A stretch of 7,664 bases of DNA from Planctomycetaceae bacterium. GTDB lineage: Bacteria > Planctomycetota > Planctomycetia > Pirellulales > Thermoguttaceae. Location: positions 1 to 7,664 of the forward strand of contig WRCR01000177.1 of the NCBI GenBank assembly GCA_009783865.1, written 5' to 3'. Below, piece after piece: positions 1-6,655 of the stretch. Both the position numbers and the translations under genes were made by a program. The notes under the pieces are model-generated. The model was not told the DNA's origin, did not search any database, and worked only from the letters and a program-made list of their open reading frames with translations. Each line of letters starts with the position of its first letter. Position 1 is the first letter of the stretch.

Positions 1-1005
1 AACTGCAATTTGCCGGCAAGGTCCCCAGAAAGCACAGTTTGAAAAACGAATCGCACCGCGGTTTGTTTCTTTGATGCGAATCATAGTCGGTTCGGGTCCG
101 TGAAAAGAAACAAATTCGCCGTTAGTTATCAGAATACCAAACGGAGCGGACTGTTCTACGACAAGAGCAGTATAACAATCATCTGCGCCGATGCCTAAAA
201 AATTGCCGTTGCACACGCCGTTCTTCGTTTCGATGAATTTGTAGCCGACTTTGTAGCCGAAACAAAACGTGTTGAGGACGTAATGCCAATCCGTTCTTCC
301 GAAAACAAAACCTTCACCGTTTTCCATTTGCCATTTGAACAGTTTCGGTTTCATACTCCACCATGGATTCCAATGGACGTTTTCGATTCTTCCGATGTCA
401 TAAATCTGGTCAACGTAAATGCCGAGCCGCAGCGGCTGTCCTGATATATTCCGAATGAGATGCCGCTCATTTTCACCGGCATCAATTCCTTTGTACGGAT
501 TAAGCAGTTCGCAATCGAGTATTGCCGGATTCTTGCCCCGCATAGCGGCTGCCCATGGATACGGTGTCGGTTCGTCGTCTTCTTTCTGGTCTGGATAGTA
601 AAGGCAAACGCCCTTCAAAGTGCTGTTTGTATTGAGTGTGATAAACGGCGGCTTCGACTCATCACCAGCATTACCGCAAACGAGGAATGTTGTGCCGTCA
701 TCCGTTGGTTTTATCATACCTCTATCACGTACACCATTATGTGACGGTACCGATTCCCAAACGCCTTTCAGGGTGACACCGGCGGGAACGTTTAGTGAAC
801 CGTTAAATCGGTAATTGCCGCGGGGAACGAAGACGGTTTGTGTATCCGCTGTTGCGGCTGCGTCCAATGCTTTTTGGAAAGCGGCGGTGTTGTCGGTTTG
901 CCCGTCGTTGACTGCGCCGAAGTCCTTAACGTTCAACGGCAGTTGGGCGTTGACTACCGCGGCAAAAACGGAAAGCAAAAGAAAAGGAAATAATAAATTT
1001 TTCAT
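1..1005 (-). CDS. Secreted pectate-lyase-superfamily (beta-helix) protein, 3' end cut by window edge
   Basis: Reading the complement from the ATG at 1005-1003 gives 335 codons without a stop, ending exactly at base 1, so the C-terminus is outside the window. Residues 1-20 (MKNLLFPFLLLSVFAAVVNA) form a typical Sec signal peptide with probable cleavage after NA. Directly after it comes the hallmark N-terminal motif of the Pectate_lyase_3/GH28-related family: NVKDFGAVNDGQTDNTAAF (25-43), then KALDAA, VFVPRGNYRF (58-67) and the turn VPAGVTLKG (73-81). The rest is short beta-rich stretches with NG/GN turns, as expected of a right-handed parallel beta-helix, including GAIRFSNCAFWG near the edge (317-328). 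Such proteins are exported and often bind or cleave polysaccharides; I see no assignable catalytic residues, so the substrate is unknown. No Shine-Dalgarno precedes the start. It is transcribed away from the ligase operon. The family call is firm; enzymatic activity is not shown. Confidence 0.88.
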   Translation of the reverse strand, partial: MKNLLFPFLLLSVFAAVVNAQLPLNVKDFGAVNDGQTDNTAAFQKALDAAATADTQTVFVPRGNYRFNGSLNVPAGVTLKGVWESVPSHNGVRDRGMIKPTDDGTTFLVCGNAGDESKPPFITLNTNSTLKGVCLYYPDQKEDDEPTPYPWAAAMRGKNPAILDCELLNPYKGIDAGENERHLIRNISGQPLRLGIYVDQIYDIGRIENVHWNPWWSMKPKLFKWQMENGEGFVFGRTDWHYVLNTFCFGYKVGYKFIETKNGVCNGNFLGIGADDCYTALVVEQSAPFGILITNGEFVSFHGPEPTMIRIKETNRGAIRFSNCAFWGPCRQIAV

Positions 1006-1102
1006 TGTAATACAAACGGAGGCGAATTGAAACAAAAACTACAGATATTCATTTTAACGTGAACTGTATTGAAATTCCACCGCTTGGCGGACGAAAATTT
1101 AG

Positions 1103-1123
1103 CGGCGGTATCTAATACTGCCG
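1103..1123. repeat. Stem-loop (8 bp stem, 5-base loop)
   Basis: CGGCGGTA at 1103-1110 can pair with TACTGCCG at 1116-1123 around the loop TCTAA, with one G-U wobble. It lies just upstream of the candidate -35 hexamer of the ligase operon, so it could be an operator-like element. On the minus strand it would be far upstream of the beta-helix gene. It is not followed directly by a T-run, which argues against an intrinsic terminator. Function is unknown. Confidence 0.35.
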
Positions 1124-1132
1124 GTTTCCTGC

Positions 1133-1161
1133 TTGTTTTTGATGCGCAAGTAAGGTATAAT
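1133..1161 (+). promoter_or_regulatory. Candidate sigma70-type promoter for the ligase-aminomutase-flippase operon
   Basis: A perfect TATAAT -10 lies at 1156-1161. The hexamer TTGTTT at 1133-1138 is a fair -35 (TTG conserved) at the ideal 17-base spacing. Transcription would start near 1168 and leave a leader of about 37 bases before the ATG at 1205. The call rests on consensus match and position only. Confidence 0.6.
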
Positions 1162-1204
1162 CTCGACATGTATTAATAATCATGCCGTTGAATACCGCAG
1201 CATT

Positions 1205-2575
1205 ATGGATTTTTTAGCCCCGATTATCAGAAACATTATCGCTCCGCTTTGGGCAGCGCGGGAAGGCAGTCCGTATTTGAAGTATTACAAACAATTGCTC
1301 AAAACGCAGTACGACCCGACGGAAGTCGTCAGGCAGCGGCAAACGGAGAAATTGAAAAACATAGTTCAGCATGCTTACAAGACCTGCAAGTTTTGGAAAG
1401 AGCGGTTTGATGCCGTCGGTGTTAAACCGGAAGACATACAGCAACTTGAAGACCTGCACCGATTGCCCTTGCTGACTAAAACCGATTTACGCACTCGTCT
1501 TGATGATATGATTTCATCGGACTATCCCGATAGAACGAAATTAAAAGCAAACGAAACCTCCGGTTCGACCGGCGTTTCAGTTGTTGTCTATACCTGTGAA
1601 GCAGATGACCAAATCAAGCGCGGTCTCGGCGTACTGCGTAATGAATGGTCCGGCTGGCGGTTCGGTGAACGAATTGCCTCGCTTTGGACGATAACACCGA
1701 AACCGTTTCGCTTCCGCAGTTGGCTGCGCACTACACTGCTGACAAGACGTTATGTTTTTCTCTACACGCTGAAGATGGACGAAGATTCTATCAACAAATT
1801 TGTTGATACGATAGTCAAGTATCCGCCGTCTATGATTTTCGGACATGCTCATTCGTTCTATCTTCTTGCGGACTTTTTGAAGAAACGCCGACCGAAAATT
1901 AAAATACGTCCGAAAGGTATTATTACCACCGCAATGGTTTTGCACGACCACGAAAGAACGACAATCGAGGAGGCGTTTCAATGCAAAGTATCGAACCGCT
2001 ACGGCAGCGAAGAAGTATCATTAATAGCAAGTGAATGTGAAGCACATGAAGGTCTGCACATCAGTCCTGACACGCTGTATGTTGAACTCATTGATGCTAA
2101 GGGTGAACCTTGTCCGCCGCTTGTTCCTGGACGAGTCATTGTTACGGACTTATGCAATACGGTGATGCCGATGATTCGCTACGAGATTGGCGATACGGCG
2201 GTTTGGTCGGACAAACCTTGTTCCTGCGGACGGACCGCACCATTGTTTTTACGTATTGAAGGACGCGTCGCCGATTATGTTGTCACGAAACGGGGAGAAT
2301 ATATTTCCGGCATCTCGCTGACTACGTTCTTTGCCTGCGAACTGCCCGGTTTTGCCCAGTTTCAAATCGTTCAAGAAGAGATTGACCGGTTCACTTTCAA
2401 TCTGGTTAAAGGTGAACAATTTTCGGAGCAAAGTATGGCAGACCTTGACCGTTTAATCAAAGACCGCTTCGGCGATGATGTCCGATATGAATGTTGTTTT
2501 ATGGACAACATTCCGCAGGAAAAAAGCGGCAAATACCGGTTCTGTATTTCCAAAGTCGAAAAGAAGTTTGATTAA
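1205..2575 (+). CDS. PaaK/CapK-like adenylate-forming ligase (phenylacetate-CoA ligase family)
   Basis: The 456-residue product is a full-length member of the ANL superfamily, nearest to the PaaK/CapK branch that often sits in polysaccharide clusters. Members activate a carboxylic acid with ATP to an acyl-adenylate, usually followed by transfer to CoA. Visible core motifs, in order: phosphate-binding TSGSTG (118-123), YGSEE (266-270) with GLH (283-285), RYEIGD (325-330), the CSCGRTAPL cysteine segment (339-347), the hinge-like RIEGRVADY (350-358), and the C-terminal SGKYR (441-445) whose Lys443 is the expected adenylation lysine. No catalytic motif is missing, so the enzyme should be active. 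No signal peptide is seen; it is probably cytoplasmic. The ATG at 1205 lacks a Shine-Dalgarno but fits the promoter at 1133-1161. It is first in a likely operon, 38 bases before the aminomutase gene. The acid substrate cannot be read from the sequence. Confidence 0.88.
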   Translation: MDFLAPIIRNIIAPLWAAREGSPYLKYYKQLLKTQYDPTEVVRQRQTEKLKNIVQHAYKTCKFWKERFDAVGVKPEDIQQLEDLHRLPLLTKTDLRTRLDDMISSDYPDRTKLKANETSGSTGVSVVVYTCEADDQIKRGLGVLRNEWSGWRFGERIASLWTITPKPFRFRSWLRTTLLTRRYVFLYTLKMDEDSINKFVDTIVKYPPSMIFGHAHSFYLLADFLKKRRPKIKIRPKGIITTAMVLHDHERTTIEEAFQCKVSNRYGSEEVSLIASECEAHEGLHISPDTLYVELIDAKGEPCPPLVPGRVIVTDLCNTVMPMIRYEIGDTAVWSDKPCSCGRTAPLFLRIEGRVADYVVTKRGEYISGISLTTFFACELPGFAQFQIVQEEIDRFTFNLVKGEQFSEQSMADLDRLIKDRFGDDVRYECCFMDNIPQEKSGKYRFCISKVEKKFD

Positions 2576-2613
2576 CCCGCTGTTCAAAAGCACTTAATTC
2601 TAAAACACAAAAA

Positions 2614-3750
2614 ATGATTACCAGTTTTCAAGCAATGGTTGAATCCGGTTTATGCAAGGCGGATGACCCGCATCCTGATTCTGCCGTTAAATTATCCGAC
2701 CATCTTCTTTCGTTAATTGACAAAGACGACCCGGCGCGCTGTCCGATAGCGAAACAGTTTGTTCCGAACCCAATGGAACTGAAAGTTCTCAAGGGCGAAG
2801 AGTGGGATTCTCTCGGTGAAGAAGAACGCGGTGCCGGAAACGTACTGTTTCAAAAATATCCGAACCGCTGCGTTCTTTACGTAAGCGGTTTTTGTGCCGC
2901 CTTTTGCCGCTTCTGCACCCGAAAGCGGCGTGTGGAAGACGCAACTAAAGACAAGGACAACGATTACGAAGCGGCGTTTGAATATCTGCGGGAACATACA
3001 GAAATTGATGACGTTCTTGTTACCGGCGGAGACCCGATGATGCTGACACCGTCCAAACTCGAATTTTATCTTCGCCGTCTCAATGAGATTCCTTCTGTGC
3101 GCTGTATCCGAATTGGGACGCGGATTCCGATTTCCGACCCAAATCGGGTCACGGACGAACTTTGCCGTGTGATTGCCGAAAACGGCGTGAAGTTTGTCAA
3201 CTGCCAATTCAATCATCCGAAGGAACTTTCACCGCAAACGGTTGAAGCCCTATCGAAAATGCGGCGGCATGGAATCAGTATGAACAATCAGACCGTTCTT
3301 TTGAAAGGCGTTAATGATGATGTCGAAACGATGCGTGAACTTTGTATGAAATTATATCAACTCGGAGTGCGTCCGTATTACATTTATCAGTGTGACCTGA
3401 TACCCGGCTTGAGTCATTTCCGCACGACCATCACGAAAGGTAGGTTCATTCATTCCCGGTTGCGCGGCTTCATAAGCGGAGTGGCAATGCCGTTTTACAT
3501 TGTGGATTTGCCAGCCGGAATGGGAAAGGTTCACTGCACGCGGGATAACTTCGTCGAGTTTGACCCGGAAATCACGAATCAGGGACCCGGTGTTGCGTTT
3601 GACACGTCCATTAATCCCACGCTGGAATATCCGGTGCGGAAGTTTTTCAATTATCAGAACAAGTCGTTCCTGTATGATGAGCGGGAGTTTTGCCCCGAAG
3701 ATATTGAGGACACCGCCCGTATGCTGCTTGATGCGAAAAAAAGACAATAA
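2614..3750 (+). CDS. kamA: KamA-family radical SAM/PLP aminomutase (lysine 2,3-aminomutase-like)
   Basis: This 378-residue protein matches lysine 2,3-aminomutase, which uses a [4Fe-4S] cluster, S-adenosylmethionine and PLP to turn L-alpha-lysine into L-beta-lysine. The radical SAM cysteines are C94, C98 and C101 (CAAFCRFC), followed by TRKRR, whose R103 corresponds to the carboxylate-binding Arg of the clostridial enzyme. Other signatures are VTGGDP (136-141), RIGTRIP (166-172), FNHPKE (199-204), NQTVLLKGVND (225-235), RPYYIYQCDL (253-262), HFRT (268-271) and PAGMGK (300-305), where Lys305 is the expected PLP Schiff-base lysine. D261 and D298 match the two aspartates that hold the substrate epsilon-amino group, with the same mutual spacing as in the clostridial enzyme from memory. 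The structural zinc cysteines of that enzyme appear to be absent. The EF-P lysylation relative EpmB is the main alternative; the longer C-terminal region favours KamA. No Shine-Dalgarno is visible; the flippase gene starts 17 bases downstream. Confidence 0.9.
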   Translation: MITSFQAMVESGLCKADDPHPDSAVKLSDHLLSLIDKDDPARCPIAKQFVPNPMELKVLKGEEWDSLGEEERGAGNVLFQKYPNRCVLYVSGFCAAFCRFCTRKRRVEDATKDKDNDYEAAFEYLREHTEIDDVLVTGGDPMMLTPSKLEFYLRRLNEIPSVRCIRIGTRIPISDPNRVTDELCRVIAENGVKFVNCQFNHPKELSPQTVEALSKMRRHGISMNNQTVLLKGVNDDVETMRELCMKLYQLGVRPYYIYQCDLIPGLSHFRTTITKGRFIHSRLRGFISGVAMPFYIVDLPAGMGKVHCTRDNFVEFDPEITNQGPGVAFDTSINPTLEYPVRKFFNYQNKSFLYDEREFCPEDIEDTARMLLDAKKRQ

Positions 3751-3767
3751 CTAGAATACGTTTATTT

Positions 3768-5327
3768 ATGGCGGATAAAGCGGCATTTCTCAAACATACA
3801 CTCATATTCGGAATCGGCGGAACGCTCGCACAAATTGCACCGTTAATTCTCTTTCCGCTCTACATGAATTATCTCTCACCCGCCGACTACGGGACACTTG
3901 ATGTTATCGATCAGATTACATATCTGATTAACATTACATTTATGGTTAACGGTATAAGTTTGGCAACTCTCACCTTTTACAGACAGGCAGGTACCGAAGA
4001 AGAACGCCGCCGGGTTGCCGTAACGTTATCCCTGTTTTTGTGGGGCATCATCTCTATTGCAATACTTATTGCCATTTGTTTTGCAGGTGCGATTGACTTG
4101 TTTCTGAAAACAGGAAATCCCCGTCTTCTTGCCTTCGGATTGAGTGTTGCTCTTCTCGACCCGCTGCTCGGTATTCCAATGATGCTGATGCAGGCGCGTT
4201 TGGAGTCCGTCCGTTATGTTCTAACTTCGTGGACGACAATGTTCGTGCGGGTGGGACTTAATGTTTTGTTTCTCGGCGTGTTTCACTGGGGCATCTGGGG
4301 TGTCTACATGTCTTCGCTGATAACAATCGGAACAATGAGCATCGTTCTAACATATCGTGAATTCACTATCGGTTCGATGCGTCCCGACTTTTCCAAATGG
4401 AAGGAAGTACTGAAATTCTGTCTGCCGTTTATCCCGACTAGTATCATTGCTTTCGTTTATGAAAATGCCGGTCGTTTTGCCATTATTCAGTTCAATCCTT
4501 ATGGAACCGCAGAGGCAGCACTGGCTGCGATAGGAGTGTATGCAATGTCGCGGAAGCTTGTCAAAATGGCCGGTTTCGGGACAAGACCATTGATGCAAGT
4601 ATGGATGTCCACGATGTATGAAGTAAAAAAGCAAGACGATGCCGCTTCTGTCTTCGGTCATTTTGCCTTGCGTATGTTATGCGTTCACTCATTTTTTGTT
4701 CTCGGTATTGCAACTTTTGCTTCCGAAATTATCAGGGCGGTTTGCGACCCGAAGTACTACGAAGCCGTGCATTTGGTTCCGGTTTTTGCAGTTGCGGCAC
4801 TCATTACTACTTTCGGCTCGAATATGGAACAAACCTATTATATCGAAAGAAAAACATATTGGAAACCGCTGATTGTGACTATTGCCCTAATCAGCACAAT
4901 GATATTTTTACCGTTACTCTTCAAATATGGAATCTTCGGTGTAGCCCTGACAGCAGCAATCACAACGTTCATATCGTCTGTTGCAACGTATCTGACAACG
5001 CAGCAGTTTTTTAAGGTGCGTTATCCCTTCGGCAAAATCTTTCTGCTATTGACAATGACCGCCGGATTTTACGCCGTCAGTTGCTGCTTCGGCAATGCAG
5101 TTACGCTGGGAAATATAACGTTTGAAGAACTATCGAACTTGTCGAAATGGAATCGGGTTGTATTTTTGTTCCTGCACATCGACTGGCTGATTGTTGCCGT
5201 AAAATTTGCAATCATCGGTATCTGGTGTTTAACGCTGTGGAAGTCCGGTATCCTATCCGACAGTGACAAACGATTTGCAGTGCAATCGCTCAAAAAGATT
5301 AAAGATAAACTTTTTCGGCGGCGTTAA
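3768..5327 (+). CDS. Wzx-like polysaccharide flippase (MATE/MOP superfamily)
   Basis: The 519-residue product is a multi-pass inner-membrane protein of the oligosaccharide flippase (RfbX/Wzx, Polysacc_synt) type, which moves undecaprenyl-linked sugar units from the cytoplasmic to the periplasmic face. About 12-14 hydrophobic helices can be seen, roughly at 11-34, 45-70, 84-108, 118-142, 150-172, 174-195, 212-232, 299-322, 335-352, 366-386, 388-412, 421-446 and 463-492. Family features include the amphipathic N-terminus, the PLYMNYLSPADYGTLDV segment (30-46) with the usual 'Lsp.dyG.l' pattern, and the central loop with SRKLVKMAGFG (261-271) before helix 8. The C-terminal tail is strongly basic (KKIKDKLFRRR), as expected for a cytoplasmic end. 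The gene begins 17 bases after the aminomutase, so co-transcription is likely, and no Shine-Dalgarno is seen. No glycosyltransferase or polymerase accompanies it here. The flipped substrate is unknown. Confidence 0.88.
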   Translation: MADKAAFLKHTLIFGIGGTLAQIAPLILFPLYMNYLSPADYGTLDVIDQITYLINITFMVNGISLATLTFYRQAGTEEERRRVAVTLSLFLWGIISIAILIAICFAGAIDLFLKTGNPRLLAFGLSVALLDPLLGIPMMLMQARLESVRYVLTSWTTMFVRVGLNVLFLGVFHWGIWGVYMSSLITIGTMSIVLTYREFTIGSMRPDFSKWKEVLKFCLPFIPTSIIAFVYENAGRFAIIQFNPYGTAEAALAAIGVYAMSRKLVKMAGFGTRPLMQVWMSTMYEVKKQDDAASVFGHFALRMLCVHSFFVLGIATFASEIIRAVCDPKYYEAVHLVPVFAVAALITTFGSNMEQTYYIERKTYWKPLIVTIALISTMIFLPLLFKYGIFGVALTAAITTFISSVATYLTTQQFFKVRYPFGKIFLLLTMTAGFYAVSCCFGNAVTLGNITFEELSNLSKWNRVVFLFLHIDWLIVAVKFAIIGIWCLTLWKSGILSDSDKRFAVQSLKKIKDKLFRRR

Positions 5328-5328
5328 T

Positions 5329-6600
5329 CTATTCGGTACTGCGGAACGATTTTTCCGTTTCACGAAACATTCGGTCGATGCGCCGCTGCACCGCGGGAAT
5401 ATCCGAGCGGAAATGCAGCCGCCCTTGTTCCAATTCCAATAGAAAACGTTCCTTGCGCTTCAAGTTCATCATATCATTCTGTACTTTGCTGCGTTCTTTT
5501 CCATCAACTTTAGTAAGACGTTTTTCCAGAATAATTTTTTTCGCTAATGTATCGATAAACTCGTCCTGCAATCCTTTCAGAAAACTTTCCGCTTCCGCTC
5601 TCACCGGCGCATCGGCAATCGGCACCGTTATTTCACCTTGCCGGGAGCGTACCGCCGGAAACTGCGCAAACGAAGAATTGCCGCTCCGTATCTGAATTAC
5701 ACGCAGCAATCTCTCCGGCTCTGCCGACAATTCAAACGCACCGTCTGTGCTGCTCCGTCCTAATTTCACCGCCTTCTTGCCGCTCTCTTTTTCGTCAAGG
5801 AAGACCTCATAAATATCATAAACCGGCACCGGCTTTATTGAAAGCGGAAGTTGTATCCTGATGACCGTCGGTGTCATTTCCTCTCGCTCGGCAAGCGAAA
5901 TACCGGCGGCAATAATTTCCGTGCGCCCTTTTCGTCTTGCTGACAAAGCGTTGGGTATTCCGCTGACAACCTTAAACTTCAACGTGTTTGTGAGAGCATC
6001 CGCTGACTCTATAACTAAAACGGTGTAGGGAATCGGTTCAACAGAAGCAATGCTGCCCTCTCGGTCAAATGTACGAGCATAAGGCATCAAGATACTATTC
6101 ACGTCCGACGAACCGGCGACTACGCCGCCTATCACTCGCAAAATCGGTGTGTAATGTTTCATCACCGCTTGAAACAGCACATCCGGCAGTTTCTCCGGCG
6201 AACTGATTCCGTAGCGTCCTTTTACGCCGCACCTTCGGATTTGCACATCAACTTCCTGTATGTCGATGCCGTCGATTTTACCTGCGTTGTTGTCTAACGA
6301 AACGAGGAAGAACTTATCGCAGTTCTGTTTATCCCAATCAATCGTTGCAGTATCGATGCTCTGTTTCGGATATTCCGTTTTGATATTCCATCGTGTTGCG
6401 CCGAAAGTTCGGCAGTATTGTACGCTCTTTTCGATTTGCGCTTTGACGGTATCGTTCACGTTCTCACCGCTGCTGTTTATAACGGAAAGCACGATTTGTA
6501 CCGGTTTATCGGCGGTCTCTTGCGCCGCCGTGAATTGCAGGAAGACGAAAAGAAAACAACAGATTGTCAAGCGGCACAAATTTCGGAGCGTCTTTATCAT
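5329..6600 (-). CDS. Uncharacterised secreted protein with C-terminal coiled coil
   Basis: I do not recognise a named family. The 423-residue product starts with a signal peptide (about 1-26: basic MIKTLRNLCRLTI, hydrophobic core, FTAA before Q27), so it is probably periplasmic or exported; the two cysteines in the hydrophobic core do not form a lipobox. A first domain (about 33-156) alternates beta and helix and ends HYTPILRVIGG. A middle beta-rich part (about 190-330) includes YTVLVIESADALTNTLKFKV and a segment near STDGAFEL (284-291) resembling small Ig/transthyretin-like beta folds. Residues about 332-415 are charged and heptad-like, predicted helical coiled coil. The ordering 'beta domain, then long amphipathic helix' resembles secreted planctomycete proteins I have seen, but this is recollection. 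The start is well supported: AGAGGA lies six bases before the ATG. It is divergent from kdsA and converges on the flippase gene. Function is unknown. Confidence 0.8.
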   Translation of the reverse strand: MIKTLRNLCRLTICCFLFVFLQFTAAQETADKPVQIVLSVINSSGENVNDTVKAQIEKSVQYCRTFGATRWNIKTEYPKQSIDTATIDWDKQNCDKFFLVSLDNNAGKIDGIDIQEVDVQIRRCGVKGRYGISSPEKLPDVLFQAVMKHYTPILRVIGGVVAGSSDVNSILMPYARTFDREGSIASVEPIPYTVLVIESADALTNTLKFKVVSGIPNALSARRKGRTEIIAAGISLAEREEMTPTVIRIQLPLSIKPVPVYDIYEVFLDEKESGKKAVKLGRSSTDGAFELSAEPERLLRVIQIRSGNSSFAQFPAVRSRQGEITVPIADAPVRAEAESFLKGLQDEFIDTLAKKIILEKRLTKVDGKERSKVQNDMMNLKRKERFLLELEQGRLHFRSDIPAVQRRIDRMFRETEKSFRSTE

Positions 6601-6606
6601 TTTAAT

Positions 6607-6612
6607 TCCTCT
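6607..6612 (-). promoter_or_regulatory. Shine-Dalgarno site for the secreted coiled-coil protein
   Basis: On the minus strand AGAGGA is followed by ATTAAA and then the ATG at 6600-6598, a standard six-base spacing. It is the only convincing Shine-Dalgarno among the six starts in this window, and it fixes the start codon of this gene. Confidence 0.65.
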
Positions 6613-6620
6613 GTTATACT
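6612..6620 (+). promoter_or_regulatory. Extended -10 promoter candidate for kdsA
   Basis: TGTTATACT fits the extended -10 form TGnTATAAT with one mismatch, which can work with a weak -35. The region about 17 bases upstream (CTTTAT near 6592) is a poor -35. Transcription would start near 6627, about 29 bases before the kdsA ATG at 6656. This is a consensus match only. Confidence 0.45.
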
Positions 6621-6627
6621 GGAACGT

Positions 6628-6633
6628 ATTATA
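6628..6633 (-). promoter_or_regulatory. -10 element candidate for the secreted coiled-coil gene
   Basis: The complement reads a perfect TATAAT at 6633-6628. Transcription would begin near 6621 and give a leader of about 20 bases carrying the AGAGGA site. The -35 (TGTTTA at 6656-6651, 17-base spacing) is weak and overlaps the kdsA start codon. An alternative -10, TATAAC at 6618-6613, overlaps the opposing kdsA -10. Confidence 0.4.
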
Positions 6634-6655
6634 TCACAAAATCAACGGAATAAAC

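Larger units (their letters stand above)
1006..1204. other. Divergent intergenic region
   Basis: This 199-base gap separates two divergently transcribed genes and should hold both promoters. The right-facing promoter is recognisable and listed separately. The left-facing promoter is not clear: the best candidate is a TAAAAT-like hexamer on the minus strand near 1055 with a poor -35. Two small inverted repeats are present: CCGC-TTG-GCGG near 1080-1090 and a longer one at 1103-1123. No RNA gene or conserved ORF is visible. Confidence 0.6.

Noticed and set aside
460..1030. Plus-strand ORFs of 64-94 codons at 460-744, 620-814 and 815-1030
   Set aside because: They are antisense to the clearly coding beta-helix protein and have no recognisable protein features.
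1182..1217. Eleven-codon mini-ORF in the operon leader overlapping the ligase start
   Set aside because: No ribosome binding site and no leader-peptide features such as codon runs or an attenuator hairpin; probably chance.
1577..1981. Minus-strand ORF of 134 codons within the ligase gene, and similar antisense ORFs at 2713-3216 and 6683-7270
   Set aside because: All lie fully antisense to genes with intact conserved motifs and show no signal peptide, domain or start signal of their own.
3500..3754. Plus-strand ORF of 84 codons inside the aminomutase gene
   Set aside because: Out-of-frame shadow of a strongly conserved enzyme; composition is not protein-like.
5341..5356. Hairpin CGGAA/TTCCG as a terminator for the flippase gene
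   Set aside because: Only five base pairs, and it lies within the opposing coding sequence; no proper T-run follows on the plus strand.
6260..6655. In-frame upstream extension of kdsA to an ATG at 6260
   Set aside because: It overlaps the opposite-strand secreted-protein gene, has no KdsA-like sequence, and the ATG at 6656 gives the normal family length and N-terminus.
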